Below are positions 46,397 through 56,684 of a stretch of DNA of 62,587 bases, in pieces (positions within the stretch are counted from its first letter, which is position 1; the number at the start of each line of letters is the position of its first letter). The notes under the pieces are model-generated. The model was not told the DNA's origin. It saw only the letters and a list, made by a program, of their open reading frames with translations, and did not search any database. Made by a program: the position numbers and the translations under genes. The DNA is taken from NCBI RefSeq assembly GCF_004000865.1, contig NZ_BIMB01000042.1:1-62587 (forward strand), in the 5' to 3' direction. Origin of the DNA: Paenibacillus elgii NBRC 100335 (GTDB lineage Bacteria > Bacillota > Bacilli > Paenibacillales > NBRC-103111).

Positions 46397-47272
46397 TTAT
46401 GCAAAAAGCGAAGCGATAAATTGTTTTTCTTGCTCCGTGACGTCCACGAGTGGCAGTCGAACCCCGCCCACACGCAATCCTTTCAGGTTAAGCGCATGCT
46501 TGACCGGAGCCGGGCTCGGTACGCGATGAGGGCACAGGAACAGCCCGCGGAATACCGGAAGCAGTCGGCCATGAAGCCTCGCCGCCTCTTTTACTTCACC
46601 CTGCAAATAGCAATCGATCATCGTTCTCATTTCTTTGCCGATCACATGGCTCGCAACGCTGACGATTCCCCGTGCTCCGACCGCCATAGCGGGGAGCGTA
46701 GCGCTATCGTCGCCGCTGTAGACTAGAAAGCCCGGGGCGGCTCCGGTAATGATCTGCGTCAACTGGTCTGTATCCGTGCAGTCCTTCGTCGCAACGATGT
46801 TCGGAATGTGCGATAAACGAATCGTCGTTTCCGGCTCGATGTTGACACCGGTACGCCCGGGCACGTTATAAAGGATGATCGGTATGTTAACCGACTCGGC
46901 AATGGCTTTGTAATGCTGATACAGTCCTTCTTGCGAAGGTCGATTGTAGTACGGCGCCACCAGTAGCAGCGCATCGACACCAAGCTTTTCAGCCGCTTGT
47001 GACAAATGAATGGAATGAGCGGTATCGTAGCTGCCGGTCCCTGCAATAATTTTGCAGCGGCCGCGCGCGTATTTTACGGCCCTTTGAAAACTTTCGAGCT
47101 TCTCTTCTTCCGTTAGTGTAGGAGATTCGCCGGTTGTGCCGCAGATAACGAGACTGTCGCTTTGCTGCTCCTCGATCAAGTAGTCCATCACGTTCTCAAA
47201 TTGCGCCCAGTCGATGTTAAGTTTGTCATCGAACGGTGTAACCATGGCGGTTATCATTGTGCCAAAATCCAC
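46397..47272 (-). CDS. dapA: 4-hydroxy-tetrahydrodipicolinate synthase
   Basis: 291 residues, DHDPS/NAL family. GTTGESPTL, YYNRPSQEGLYQH, YNVPGRTG with the catalytic Tyr, and Schiff-base Lys in IVATKDCTDTDQ. Condenses pyruvate with aspartate semialdehyde in the diaminopimelate/lysine and dipicolinate pathway. GTG start with GGAGG 9 bases upstream. The C-terminal part has an unusual LFLCPHRVPSPAPVKHAL stretch where relatives vary. Operon with dapG and asd. Confidence 0.95.
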   Translation of the reverse strand: MDFGTMITAMVTPFDDKLNIDWAQFENVMDYLIEEQQSDSLVICGTTGESPTLTEEEKLESFQRAVKYARGRCKIIAGTGSYDTAHSIHLSQAAEKLGVDALLLVAPYYNRPSQEGLYQHYKAIAESVNIPIILYNVPGRTGVNIEPETTIRLSHIPNIVATKDCTDTDQLTQIITGAAPGFLVYSGDDSATLPAMAVGARGIVSVASHVIGKEMRTMIDCYLQGEVKEAARLHGRLLPVFRGLFLCPHRVPSPAPVKHALNLKGLRVGGVRLPLVDVTEQEKQFIASLFA

Positions 47273-47300
47273 GTGTTGTCTCCTCCTAAAACATTATGCG

Positions 47301-48518
47301 TTATCTATGGAGCTCGAATTTGCGGTGCAGCGCACGGACGGCTTTGACCATATCGTCGCCTTGCACCAGTACCCAGATTGTAGTGTTCGAATCGGCAGAT
47401 TGCAAAATTTGGATGTCCTCTTCCGTAAGCGCTTCGACAATGTGGGCCATGATGCCGGGTACGCCGTTCATTCCGGCCCCGATGATCGAAACTTTAGCGC
47501 AGTTCGGCGTGATGTGCGGCGTATAACCCATTCCCTGAAGCGTTTCGGCCGCCCGCTCCGCCTCATGGTCAAAGACCGTGTACACGACGCCGGACGGGTT
47601 GACGTTAATAAAATCGACGCTGATTCGCTGCCGCGCCATCGCTTTAAAGACGTTAAGCTGAAGATCGTAGCTGCCTTCCTGAGGCGCTACCCGAATTTGC
47701 GAAATATGCGCCACATGAGCGATGCCCGTCACAAACCGGTCCTGCACGGCGCCAGATTCGTTCCGAAGCGCGTCGGCATGCGTAACAAGCGTTCCTTTAT
47801 CTTTGGAAAACGTGGAGCGTACCCTTACCGGAATACCAGCATTCATTGCGACTTCTACCGCTCTGGGATGAATGACCTTCGCCCCTAAATGCGCCATGTT
47901 GCAGATTTCCATATAAGAGACGACCGAAAGCGGTTTTGCATCTTCCACGATCCTCGGATCTGCCGTCAAAATACCGCTCACATCCGTGAAAATTTCTACG
48001 AGCTCCGCATTTAAAGCCGCTCCAAGCGCGGTAGCCGACGTATCGCTTCCGCCCCGGCCGAGCGTCGTAAAATCGCCTGTCGCCGACTCGCCTTGAAATC
48101 CGGCGACGATGACGACGTTCCCCTGCTCCAGCAGCTCAAGCATCCGCCCCGGCCGAATCGAGACGATCTGGGCATTGCCAAATTCGTCATTCGTCAAAAT
48201 TCCCGCTTGCGCGCCGGTTAAAGCAACGGCAGGAATCCCTTCGGCGTTTAGTAAACTGCACAGCGTAGCGGCCGAGATGAATTCGCCGCAGCATAGCAGC
48301 ATATCCCTTTCGCGCGCAGGCAGGTTATTTCCATTTTGACCAATCCAATCCAGCAGCGTGTCCGTTGCGTAAGGCTCCCCTCTGCGACCCATAGCCGAAA
48401 CAACAACAACCGTTTTGTATTCTTGGTTCAAAGCATCTTGGATGTGTTCAATAACGTGTGTTCTAGCCTCGGCTGTGGAAAGAGATGTGCCTCCGAATTT
48501 TTGCACCAAGATCCTCAT
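47301..48518 (-). CDS. dapG: Aspartokinase I (DapG-like)
   Basis: 405 residues. Kinase domain with KFGGTSLS and TTLGRGGSDTSA, then two ACT domains (FKAMARQRISVDFINVNPSG and VPGIMAHIVEALTEEDIQ) for feedback control. Phosphorylates aspartate at the head of the diaminopimelate/lysine pathway; B. subtilis DapG is inhibited by diaminopimelate. The ATG at 48518 follows GGGGAGAG; a longer frame with seven more residues is unsupported. Confidence 0.95.
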   Translation of the reverse strand: MRILVQKFGGTSLSTAEARTHVIEHIQDALNQEYKTVVVVSAMGRRGEPYATDTLLDWIGQNGNNLPARERDMLLCCGEFISAATLCSLLNAEGIPAVALTGAQAGILTNDEFGNAQIVSIRPGRMLELLEQGNVVIVAGFQGESATGDFTTLGRGGSDTSATALGAALNAELVEIFTDVSGILTADPRIVEDAKPLSVVSYMEICNMAHLGAKVIHPRAVEVAMNAGIPVRVRSTFSKDKGTLVTHADALRNESGAVQDRFVTGIAHVAHISQIRVAPQEGSYDLQLNVFKAMARQRISVDFINVNPSGVVYTVFDHEAERAAETLQGMGYTPHITPNCAKVSIIGAGMNGVPGIMAHIVEALTEEDIQILQSADSNTTIWVLVQGDDMVKAVRALHRKFELHR

Positions 48519-48562
48519 GTGATCTCTCCCCTTATCCATGTGCCATAGTTAATAGCATAATT

Positions 48563-48591
48563 CTGGCTTCCTGAATATCTCAGAAAGCCAG
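48563..48591 (-). promoter_or_regulatory. Stem-loop between asd and dapG
   Basis: CTGGCTTTCTGA / TCAGGAAGCCAG, 12 pairs with one wobble, five-base loop. No T-run, so a processing/stability element or attenuator rather than a terminator. Confidence 0.5.
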
Positions 48592-48601
48592 TTTGGTTCC
48601 A

Positions 48602-49642
48602 TTATTGCTGCTCGATTGCGATGTATTCGGCAATTTGGACGGCATTCCAAGCCGCTCCCTTGAGCAGGTTGTCGGATACGATCCACAGATTGAGGGCTCT
48701 CGGGTTGCTAAGATCGCGGCGAATACGTCCGACGAACGTTTCCAGCTTACCTGTCGCTTCCGTAGCCAGCGGATACAACTGCTCGGCAGCGTTATCCTGT
48801 ACCACGATTCCCGGCGAATCAGCCAGCAGGCGTTTCACCTCTTCGATATCGAAATCTTGCTTAAGTTCGACATAAACCGATTCGGAGTGGCCGTAAACGA
48901 CCGGAATCCGCACGCAAGTCGCGGTAACTTCCAGAGATTCGTCACCCATAATTTTTTTCGTTTCGTTGATCATTTTCATTTCTTCATACGTAAAGCCATT
49001 GTCCACAAATTTGTCGATTTGCGGAATAGCGTTGAATGCGATTTGATGCTTGACCGGCAAAGAGCCTACCGGCAAAATTTGCGGATCCACAGCATTTCCT
49101 TCCAGCACTTCGCGAGACTGGCGAAGCATTTCGTTAATTGCGCTGGCGCCTGCGCCCGATACCGCTTGGTAAGTGGAAACGATGATGCGGGAAATGCCGT
49201 AACGGTCGTAAAGTGGCTTCAACGTTTGCACCATTTGAATCGTAGAGCAGTTCGGGTTGGCAATGACCCCTTTGTGGTCGCTGACTTTGTCGATATTTAC
49301 CTCAGGCACGACAAGCGGCGTTTCCGGGTCCATCCGGAACGCGCTGGTGTTGTCGATACATACGGTTCCATGCTTGATCGCTTCCGGAACCAGTTCCCGG
49401 CTGACGTCGCCTCCTGCGCTGAACAGGGCAATGTCTACGCCTTTGAAGCTGTCCGGCGTTGCTTCTTCAATCGTCACTTCACGGCCTTTGAACTGAAGTT
49501 TCTTGCCTGCGGACCGGGCCGAGGACAAGAGCTTCAGCTCTTGGATGGGGAAATTCCGTTCAGCCAGCAAACGGAGGATCTGTTCTCCTACGGCACCTGT
49601 CGCGCCTACTACTGCGACGTTAAACAACTTTTGATTCGACAT
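48602..49642 (-). CDS. asd: Aspartate-semialdehyde dehydrogenase
   Basis: 346 residues. NADP-binding GATGAVGEQ near residue 13, and catalytic Cys in NPNCST. Makes aspartate semialdehyde for DapA. RBS GGGGAGAG before the ATG at 49642. Lies between dpaB and dapG as in Bacillus (spoVFAB-asd-dapGA), an arrangement that serves dipicolinate production in sporulation. Confidence 0.96.
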   Translation of the reverse strand: MSNQKLFNVAVVGATGAVGEQILRLLAERNFPIQELKLLSSARSAGKKLQFKGREVTIEEATPDSFKGVDIALFSAGGDVSRELVPEAIKHGTVCIDNTSAFRMDPETPLVVPEVNIDKVSDHKGVIANPNCSTIQMVQTLKPLYDRYGISRIIVSTYQAVSGAGASAINEMLRQSREVLEGNAVDPQILPVGSLPVKHQIAFNAIPQIDKFVDNGFTYEEMKMINETKKIMGDESLEVTATCVRIPVVYGHSESVYVELKQDFDIEEVKRLLADSPGIVVQDNAAEQLYPLATEATGKLETFVGRIRRDLSNPRALNLWIVSDNLLKGAAWNAVQIAEYIAIEQQ

Positions 49643-49686
49643 GTATTGTCCTCTCCCCTAAAGAATAAATGATAAAAAATGCAGGA

Positions 49687-50280
49687 TCAGTAATTAAACC
49701 GTTCAATCAGCATCGGCTGCAGCTGCTTGCCCTGAAGGGCCGCCTCGCAAGCTTCCATAATCAAATCCATACGCGCCACAAGCGAATTCGGCTTGACCGT
49801 CGGCGCATCCTGTCCGAACGGGACGAAATAAATATTTTTGGTAATCAGCAGCTTACCAATATTCGTGGCGTTCAGTCCCAGTCCGTCATTTGTCGAAATC
49901 GCCAGCACAAGCGGCCTCCCGTTGCGCATCTGCGCTTTGGCCGCCATCAGCACGGGACTTTCCGTCATGGCGTTGGCAAGCTTGCTGGTCGTATTCCCGG
50001 TACAGGGAGCAATCACCATTATGTCGAGGAGTTTCGAAGGACCGAGCGGTTCTGCATCTACAATTGAAGAAATAATATCATTTCCTGTGATCTCTTTCAA
50101 CTCTTTTTGCCAATTTGCCGACGTGCCGAAACGGGTGTCCGTGGTCATGATCGTATTAGATACGATGGGCACGACCTTAGCCCCGGCGTTGACAAAACGC
50201 CGGATTTGCGGCATCGTTTCTTCAAACGTGCAATGAGAGCCGGTCAATGCAAAGCCTACCGTCAATTGATCCCAATTCAT
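49687..50280 (-). CDS. dpaB: Dipicolinate synthase subunit B
   Basis: 197 residues, flavoprotein/DFP-like fold: VGFALTGSHCTFEE, IVSNTIMTTDTRFG, VIAPCTGNTTSKLANAM. With DpaA it oxidises dihydrodipicolinate to dipicolinate in the mother cell. ATG overlaps the dpaA stop (ATGA). Confidence 0.95.
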   Translation of the reverse strand: MNWDQLTVGFALTGSHCTFEETMPQIRRFVNAGAKVVPIVSNTIMTTDTRFGTSANWQKELKEITGNDIISSIVDAEPLGPSKLLDIMVIAPCTGNTTSKLANAMTESPVLMAAKAQMRNGRPLVLAISTNDGLGLNATNIGKLLITKNIYFVPFGQDAPTVKPNSLVARMDLIMEACEAALQGKQLQPMLIERFNY

Positions 50281-51176
50281 TCCCCGTTCCTCCTTCGTCT
50301 TGCATCCTCCATAATGATGCGGGTCAACGTGTCGGCAATGATGCGTCCGGCCGTCTTCGGGGCGACGATCCCGGGCAGCCCTGGTGCGAGCATCGCCTTC
50401 ACGCCGCGCTTTTCGGCATAGCGGAAATCGGTTCCGCCCGGCTTGGAGGCAAGATCGATAATAATGGCGCGATGCGGGATATTAGCGATGACTTGAGCGG
50501 TGACCACCATGGCCGGGATGGTATTGAACAACAAATCCGTTTGGGATACATGGGAAATCAGGTCTTGGGTATAAAAGGGGTTCATTCCCATCTCGATCGC
50601 GCGCGCATAATATTCGGGCTTGTTGACGCCTACCTTGACCTTCGCGCCCATGCCTTGCAGCGTGCGGGCAAGCGTCGCTCCGGTTCTGCCGAAGCCAAGC
50701 ACCATGGATTCCGAGCCGTGAATGGTGATATCCGTGTTCTGAATCGCCATCATCACCGCGCCTTCGGCTGTCGGAATGGAGTTGTAAATCGCCACATCGT
50801 CGCGGTCGAACAATTCGATCAGTGTGATGCCTTCGTTCGAACACAATTCGCGTAAGTAAGGTTTGGCCATGCCCGTAAAGACGATGGCATGTTTCGGCAG
50901 AGCAGCTATATGTTCATGGTTGAGTCGCAATTCTTTGGATGAAAACAGACTGTCCACATTTCCTTGATCGTCCGTCCCAACAGCAGGCAAAATGACGGCA
51001 TCCAAAGCCACAAGCGCTTCGGGCGTCAATTCTGCCTTGGTAATCCCGCTTGAACCGTTCTGCAAATTATCAAAGCCGAACAAAACGACGGATGCGTCGA
51101 GTTCGGAGCATTTTTGAATCACCTCGAGCTGCCTGGCATCGCCGCCGATCAACGCTACTTGAATCCCGGTCAGCAT
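50277..51176 (-). CDS. dpaA: Dipicolinate synthase subunit A
   Basis: 299 residues. N-terminal DpaA domain (VALIGGDARQLEVIQKCSEL), then a NAD(P)-binding Rossmann region (MVLGFGRTGATLART) and a dehydrogenase-like end. Starts with AGAGGTG upstream of the ATG; a sigma-K-like promoter is visible at 51213-51240. Mother-cell gene; partner of DpaB. Confidence 0.95.
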   Translation of the reverse strand: MLTGIQVALIGGDARQLEVIQKCSELDASVVLFGFDNLQNGSSGITKAELTPEALVALDAVILPAVGTDDQGNVDSLFSSKELRLNHEHIAALPKHAIVFTGMAKPYLRELCSNEGITLIELFDRDDVAIYNSIPTAEGAVMMAIQNTDITIHGSESMVLGFGRTGATLARTLQGMGAKVKVGVNKPEYYARAIEMGMNPFYTQDLISHVSQTDLLFNTIPAMVVTAQVIANIPHRAIIIDLASKPGGTDFRYAEKRGVKAMLAPGLPGIVAPKTAGRIIADTLTRIIMEDARRRRNGE

Positions 51177-51212
51177 TCATTCTCACCTCTTTCCATGTCG
51201 CTCTCGATAAAT

Positions 51213-51240
51213 CATCTTATGCGACAGCCCAGAGATGGGT
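51213..51240 (-). promoter_or_regulatory. Candidate sigma-K promoter of dpaAB
   Basis: AC-containing -35, 17 bases, then CATAAGATG, one mismatch from the sigma-K -10 CATANNNTA. Bacillus subtilis dpaAB (spoVF) is sigma-K dependent. The -35 is very short, so the match is only suggestive. Confidence 0.45.
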
Positions 51241-51297
51241 TCCAGCAGATCAAGCCCTCAAACGCCGGCGGCACGCAACGCTCGGCGCCAGCAAAAA

Positions 51298-51344
51298 AGC
51301 GCTCTTCCACCGGGCCGAAATGCCGGCCTGCGGAAAAGCGCTTA
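51298..51344 (-). terminator. Terminator after dut
   Basis: AAGCGCT...TTCC / GGAA...AGCGCTT on the minus strand with an inner CCGG-rich stem, followed by TTTTTT. Confidence 0.8.
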
Positions 51345-51359
51345 GAGCGTCCGTTTTCC

Positions 51360-51815
51360 CTATTTTGTTCCCGTATGTCCGAAGCCACCTGCTCCGCGTT
51401 CCGTCTCGTCCAGCTCGCTTACCTCGGTCAGCGTAATGAGCGGCACCGTTTGGAACACCATCTGCGCAATACGCTCGTTACGGTTAATGGTGAACGTTTC
51501 TTTGCCGTGATTGATCAGCAGCACCTTGACTTCGCCGCGGTAATCAGCATCAATCGTGCCCGGCGTGTTCAAGGAGGTGATTCCGTGTTTAAAAGCAAGC
51601 CCGCTTCGCGGACGAATTTGAGCTTCCAGCCCTGCCGGCATGGCAAGCGCAAATCCGGTCGGAATGAGCGCCCGTTCGCCCGGCCCGAGATCAAGCGGCT
51701 CGCTTACGGCCGCATACAGGTCGAAGCCGCTGGCAAGCTCGGACATTTTTTGCGGCAGCGCGATATCTTCGTTCCCCGGCAGCCGTTTAATGAATACTTC
51801 GATTCGTTCAGACAA
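51360..51815 (-). CDS. dut: Deoxyuridine triphosphatase
   Basis: About 151 residues, trimeric dUTPase with all motifs: [42 protein letters not shown], and the C-terminal [10 protein letters not shown]. Removes dUTP and makes dUMP. TTG start at 51815 with GGAGG 7 bases upstream; it overlaps the stop of the preceding peptidase gene by 8 bases. Confidence 0.95.
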   Translation of the reverse strand: MSERIEVFIKRLPGNEDIALPQKMSELASGFDLYAAVSEPLDLGPGERALIPTGFALAMPAGLEAQIRPRSGLAFKHGITSLNTPGTIDADYRGEVKVLLINHGKETFTINRNERIAQMVFQTVPLITLTEVSELDETERGAGGFGHTGTK

Positions 51816-53058
51816 GCTGATCCCTCCTAAATCCGGCGATGGCCTCATTCGTCTGCCCGACCATAGCCAATGCGAACGGAACGGACAGCAGCTCCGCCGT
51901 CAGCGCTTGAACGTGCTCCATCTCCACGCTTTCGATACGCTGTATCATTTCATCCAGATTGTAATGTCGGCCAAGCATCAATTCATTCTTCCCGATCCGG
52001 TTCATCCGGCTGCTGGTGCTCTCCAGGCTCAGAATCAAGCTGCCTTTCATCTGTTCCTTGCCCTTCTTCAGCTCGGTCGGGGTCAATCCCTTCTCTTTGA
52101 TGTCGGCCAGCAGCTCCAGCGTCACCTTAAGCACTTCTTCGGTCTGCTTAGGAGCCGTACCGGTATAGACGGTAAAAAGCCCCCCGTCCTGGTAGGAAGA
52201 ATGATAGGAATATACCGAGTAGGCCAGCCCGCGTTTCTCGCGAATTTCCTGGAATAACCGGGAGCTCATTCCGCCGCCGATCGCATTGTTCAGCAGGATC
52301 ATCGCATATAGCCGGTCGTCCTTCGCAGCCAGCCCGGGCAGCGATAGACAGATATGATTTTGCTCGGTTTTCTTCTGATGGTATTCGGAATCGCTCCGGA
52401 ACGCCAAAGGCTCGAGTGTGGCCTGCGAGCCCGCATTTGCGAAGCTGCCGAAATGCTTCTCGATCAAGCCGACAACATCGTCGTTAATGTTACCGGCGAT
52501 GCTGATGACCGTATTGGCAATCGTATAGTGCGACTTCATGTACTCCTTGAGCGTATCGGAGGTCATCGCCGCCAGATTGCTTTGCGTGCCGATGATCGTA
52601 CGTCCGAGCGAATGCCCGCCGAAAGCGGCCCGGGCAATCAGATCATGCACCATATCGTCCGGGGTATCTTCATACATCGCTATTTCTTCATAAATGACAT
52701 TTTTTTCTTTTTCCAATTCCGTCTCATCGAATACCGAACCGAAAAACATATCGGAGAGCACCTCCACCGCGAGCGGCAGATGCTCGTCCAGCACCTTGCA
52801 ATAATAGCATGTGTACTCCTTGGAAGTGAAGGCGTTCACGTTGCCTCCGATGCCGTCAAAAATTTCGGCGATATCTTTAGCGGAGTATTTTTCCGTGCCC
52901 TTGAAGAGCATATGCTCGATAAAATGCGAAATGCCGTTGTTCGTCTCGTTTTCGCTGCGCGATCCGGTTTTGACCCAGATGCCGAAAGCAACGGAGCGGC
53001 ACGTCGGAATTTTCTCGATGACGAGCCGCAGTCCGTTGGTAAGTGTGTATTTGTCCAA
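51808..53058 (-). CDS. mlpA: M16 family zinc peptidase (YmxG/MlpA-like)
   Basis: 416 residues, single-chain M16 peptidase with intact HxxEH ([13 protein letters not shown]) and the downstream acid ([13 protein letters not shown]). Cytoplasmic by prediction. B. subtilis MlpA (YmxG) lies at the same site between ylxY and the dpa region. TTG start with GAGGAGG 10 bases upstream. Substrate unknown. Confidence 0.92.
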   Translation of the reverse strand: MDKYTLTNGLRLVIEKIPTCRSVAFGIWVKTGSRSENETNNGISHFIEHMLFKGTEKYSAKDIAEIFDGIGGNVNAFTSKEYTCYYCKVLDEHLPLAVEVLSDMFFGSVFDETELEKEKNVIYEEIAMYEDTPDDMVHDLIARAAFGGHSLGRTIIGTQSNLAAMTSDTLKEYMKSHYTIANTVISIAGNINDDVVGLIEKHFGSFANAGSQATLEPLAFRSDSEYHQKKTEQNHICLSLPGLAAKDDRLYAMILLNNAIGGGMSSRLFQEIREKRGLAYSVYSYHSSYQDGGLFTVYTGTAPKQTEEVLKVTLELLADIKEKGLTPTELKKGKEQMKGSLILSLESTSSRMNRIGKNELMLGRHYNLDEMIQRIESVEMEHVQALTAELLSVPFALAMVGQTNEAIAGFRRDQLV

Positions 53059-53127
53059 ACGCTTTAAGCCTCCTCGGTACGGCGAAGTCTTGATTCCCTA
53101 CATAGGTATAACATTCTGATATTACCA

Positions 53128-54168
53128 TTATTGTCCGGCGGACTCAACCTTCGGAACCCGTGCGGGCGAGATGACCTCGCTGACGGTGCCCAAAGACAGC
53201 CCTTTGGCCCGGATTGCGCGAATCATGCCCTGCAACGCGGCGCTACTCGATGACGTAGGATGCATCAGGATCAGCGAGCCGGGCTCGATCCGTGTAGCTA
53301 CTTTATGTACGATGGAAGATGGCTCCGGCTTTTTCCAATCTACCGTATCGATCGTCCAGAGAATGGTGCGCAGCTTCATCTCGTGCGCGACGTCTACGGT
53401 CATTTGATTGTAATCGCCCGAAGGCGGGGCAAACAGACGGTTCTGCACGCCCAGCTCTTGCTTCAGCATCGCCTCGGTCTTGCTGATTTCGGCTGCGGCT
53501 TGCGTCCGGCTGAGCTTGCTCATGTCCCGGTGAGAGTAGGCATGATTGGAAACTTCGTGCCCTTCTCCCATAATTGCGCGGGCGGTCGGAATATTTTTTT
53601 TCAGCCACGTTCCGTCGAAAAAAAAGGTCGCATGCACCTGCTCCTTGCGAAGAATGTCCAGCATTCGCGGCAAAAACTCGTCGCCCCACGCCACATTGAT
53701 CATGAGCGCAGCCATCGGCTTCGCCGGGTTGCCCTTGTAGATCGGATTCGGTCCGAGTTGATCCAGATCGACTTGAGGCGGCACTTCGCGGAATACGAGC
53801 TGCGGCGTTTCCGGAAACGACTGCCGTTCTGCCAGCTCCAGCGACTTCTCGACATCGACTTCCAGCCCGTTGTATCCCGGTATCGCTTTCCAGACGCGAT
53901 CGATCTTGGCGTCCACCGGCGGGATATTGCGCTTCGCCGCCTCGGCCTTGATTCTCTCAAACACTCTGGCCCGCCGATCTTTCCCTACGTCATTCCATAC
54001 CCTTAGCGACAGCAAAGAGGAGAACGTCCGTACATCGTCAGCGGCCCGTTCATTACCGTTCTTCTCTCTGGCATGCTGTACAAATCGGTCGACCGCCGGA
54101 GAGAACTGCAGGACGAGCAGCAGCGCTCCAAAGCATAATGACGCAGCTAACCATCGTTTGCGTTTCAT
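53128..54168 (-). CDS. ylxY: Polysaccharide deacetylase family protein (YlxY-like)
   Basis: About 346 residues. N-terminal membrane anchor (WLAASLCFGALLLVLQF), a linker, then a NodB-fold domain (HATFFFDGTWL, NHAYSHRDMSK, LFAPPSGDYNQ, LMHPTSSS). The usual TFDDG metal motif reads INVAWGDE, as in the YlxY sporulation subfamily, so it may not be a true deacetylase. ATG at 54168 with AGGAG 7 bases upstream; longer frames are unsupported. Classic neighbour of pnp. Confidence 0.88.
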   Translation of the reverse strand: MKRKRWLAASLCFGALLLVLQFSPAVDRFVQHAREKNGNERAADDVRTFSSLLSLRVWNDVGKDRRARVFERIKAEAAKRNIPPVDAKIDRVWKAIPGYNGLEVDVEKSLELAERQSFPETPQLVFREVPPQVDLDQLGPNPIYKGNPAKPMAALMINVAWGDEFLPRMLDILRKEQVHATFFFDGTWLKKNIPTARAIMGEGHEVSNHAYSHRDMSKLSRTQAAAEISKTEAMLKQELGVQNRLFAPPSGDYNQMTVDVAHEMKLRTILWTIDTVDWKKPEPSSIVHKVATRIEPGSLILMHPTSSSSAALQGMIRAIRAKGLSLGTVSEVISPARVPKVESAGQ

Positions 54169-54279
54169 GCCCATTCTCCTGTCCACACCTGTTTGTCCCC
54201 ATCTTATGCCCTGCGGGACAGGTTTAGACCAACATATAGAGAGTGACGCGGCTGAAATCCGGATTTTCGGGCAAACAAA

Positions 54280-54305
54280 AAAGAGACAGACTACTCTGGC
54301 TCTTT
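54280..54305 (-). terminator. Terminator after pnp
   Basis: AAGAGCCAGA / TCTGTCTCTT on the minus strand with a GTAG loop, followed by TTTTTT. Confidence 0.8.
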
Positions 54306-54338
54306 CTGCATGCTCGCTTGAAAAACTCAAGCGTTAAA

Positions 54339-56441
54339 TTAGGATTGGGCTGGAACTTGCGCCGTCAATACCGCTTTACGCGACAAATTGACACGGCCTT
54401 GGTTGTCGATCTCCGTAACTTTCACGGTAATCGTATCGCCAATCTTGACGACATCTTCCACCTTGCCTACCCGCTCGGTCGACAACTGGGAAATGTGCAC
54501 CAAGCCTTCTTTGCCCGGTAAAATTTCGACGAAAGCGCCAAACTTTTCGATCCGCTTCACGGTGCCGAGATACGTTTCCCCGACGATGACTTCGCGGACG
54601 ATGCCTTCGATGATTTGACGCGCTTTTTCATTCATCTCGCTGTTGGACGAAGCGATGAAGACGCGGCCATCCTGCTCGATGTCGATTTTCACGCCGGTTT
54701 CTTCGATGATTTTGTTGATGATTTTGCCGCCCGCTCCGATGACATCGCGGATTTTGTCCGGGTTGATCTGCATCGTGACGATTTTCGGCGCATAAGGCGA
54801 CAGGTCCGATTTCGGCTGCGAAATGCGATCCAGCATTTTGTTCAAAATGTGCATGCGACCTTTTTTCGCCTGCTCCAACGCATCCGTCAAAATAGCCCGG
54901 TCGATTCCGTCGATTTTGATATCCATCTGCAGCGCGGTAACCCCTTTAGCGGTACCTGCCACTTTAAAGTCCATATCGCCAAGGTGGTCTTCCATCCCTT
55001 GGATGTCCGTCAAGATCGAGTAATGCTCCCCGTCTTTGATCAGACCCATAGCTACGCCAGCTACCGGAGCTTTGATCGGAACGCCTGCATCCATCATCGC
55101 CAGCGTGCTCGCGCAAATGCTCGCCTGCGAAGTGGAGCCGTTCGATTCCAGCACCTCGGAAACCAGACGGATCGTATACGGGAAGTCGACTTCAGAAGGA
55201 ATAACCGGCTCCAGCGCACGTTCGCCGAGCGCCCCGTGTCCGATTTCACGCCGTCCCGGCGCACGCAGCGGACGGGCTTCGCCTACGCTGAACGGCGGGA
55301 AGTTATAATGATGCATAAACCGTTTCGATTCTTCCAGGTCGAGACCGTCGAGAATTTGCACGTCGCCGAGCGCTCCAAGCGTACATATGCTGAGTGCTTG
55401 CGTTTGGCCGCGGGTAAACAAACCGGAACCGTGCGTACGCGGCAGCAGGTTGATATCGCATTCGATCGGTCTGATTTCATCGAGTCCGCGTCCGTCCGGA
55501 CGAACTTTATCGTGCGTAATCAAGCGGCGCACTTCTTCTTTCACGATATCGTACAGCGTTTCTTTGACGTCGGCCATTTTCTCCGGCGTTTCGGCGTAAA
55601 CCGCGGCAAAATGCTCCTTCGCTTCGCTATTAATCGCGTCGATCGCATCTTGTCTTGCGTGCTTCTCCGGAATTTTGACCGCTTCCACCAGACGGGCTTG
55701 AGCGAACTCGCGAACCGCTTGGTTTACGTCGCTATCGACGCTGTGAAGCTTGACTTCCATTTTCGGCTTGCCGACTTCCTGCACGAATTGCTCCTGAACG
55801 GCAACGATTTTGCGGATTTCGTCATGACCGAACATGATCGCTTCCAGCATCACTTCCTCCGGCACTTCTTCCGCACCGGCTTCAACCATCATGATAGCAT
55901 CCTTCGTGCCTGCAACGACGAGGTGGATATCACTTTTTTCCGATTGCTCGAGGGTCGGATTAATGACGAACTGCCCGTCTACCCGTCCGACTATGACTCC
56001 GCCCACCGGACCGTTAAATGGTACATCCGAGATGCTGAGCGCTGCGGAGGTTCCGATCATGGCCGCAATTTCCGGCGCACATTCCTGATCCACACTCATG
56101 ACGATCGCAACGATCTGCACGTCATTGCGGAATCCTTCCGGAAACAACGGACGAATCGGACGGTCCGTCAAACGGCTGGACAAAATCGCTTTCTCGCTGG
56201 GACGTCCTTCCCTTTTAATAAAGCCTCCGGGGATTTTACCTACCGAATAAAGACGCTCCTCGTAGTTCACGGTTAGAGGGAAAAAATCCAAATCTTTCGG
56301 CTCGGCGGAAGCCGTTACCGTACAAAGCACGACAGTTTCGCCGTAACGCGCAACGACAGCGCCGTTCGCCTGCTTCGCCAGACGTCCGGTTTCCAGAATC
56401 AACGGACGGCCGCCGAGATCCATCTGCACTTGCTTCTCCAT
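54339..56441 (-). CDS. pnp: Polyribonucleotide nucleotidyltransferase (PNPase)
   Basis: 700 residues: two RNase PH-like domains with a helical linker, a KH domain ([19 protein letters not shown]) and an S1 domain ([23 protein letters not shown]). Phosphorolytic 3'-5' exonuclease and RNA polymerase-like enzyme of mRNA decay. ATG with GAGGAGG 7 bases upstream. Confidence 0.97.
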   Translation of the reverse strand: MEKQVQMDLGGRPLILETGRLAKQANGAVVARYGETVVLCTVTASAEPKDLDFFPLTVNYEERLYSVGKIPGGFIKREGRPSEKAILSSRLTDRPIRPLFPEGFRNDVQIVAIVMSVDQECAPEIAAMIGTSAALSISDVPFNGPVGGVIVGRVDGQFVINPTLEQSEKSDIHLVVAGTKDAIMMVEAGAEEVPEEVMLEAIMFGHDEIRKIVAVQEQFVQEVGKPKMEVKLHSVDSDVNQAVREFAQARLVEAVKIPEKHARQDAIDAINSEAKEHFAAVYAETPEKMADVKETLYDIVKEEVRRLITHDKVRPDGRGLDEIRPIECDINLLPRTHGSGLFTRGQTQALSICTLGALGDVQILDGLDLEESKRFMHHYNFPPFSVGEARPLRAPGRREIGHGALGERALEPVIPSEVDFPYTIRLVSEVLESNGSTSQASICASTLAMMDAGVPIKAPVAGVAMGLIKDGEHYSILTDIQGMEDHLGDMDFKVAGTAKGVTALQMDIKIDGIDRAILTDALEQAKKGRMHILNKMLDRISQPKSDLSPYAPKIVTMQINPDKIRDVIGAGGKIINKIIEETGVKIDIEQDGRVFIASSNSEMNEKARQIIEGIVREVIVGETYLGTVKRIEKFGAFVEILPGKEGLVHISQLSTERVGKVEDVVKIGDTITVKVTEIDNQGRVNLSRKAVLTAQVPAQS

Positions 56442-56596
56442 ATTCAACCTCCTCAATTTTCGTTCAAAGCTTTTGAAACTTCTTACCCGGAATTCGGTTA
56501 TGTAGAATTATTCGACCGAGGTCTTCCTTAACCATTCTGCATATTAGTCAGTATTTCCTGCTTTTTATGAAAATAGTGCTATCCCGATATTTTAAA

Positions 56597-56669
56597 AAAG
56601 CAACCCCGCAGCCCGTGCATCCGTACGCCAGGCGTTCCGGCGTGCACAAAGGACAAACGTGGTTGCTTT
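56597..56669 (-). terminator. Terminator after rpsO
   Basis: AAAGCAACC / GGTTGCTTT outer stem on the minus strand with a secondary GTGCAC/GTGCAT inner stem, followed by TTTTTT. It lies between rpsO and pnp. Confidence 0.85.
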
Positions 56670-56684
56670 AGTTGTAAGGCTGAA

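Noticed and set aside
54615..56276. 553-codon open frame opposite pnp
   Set aside because: Same codon-bias shadow; PNPase on the other strand is certain.
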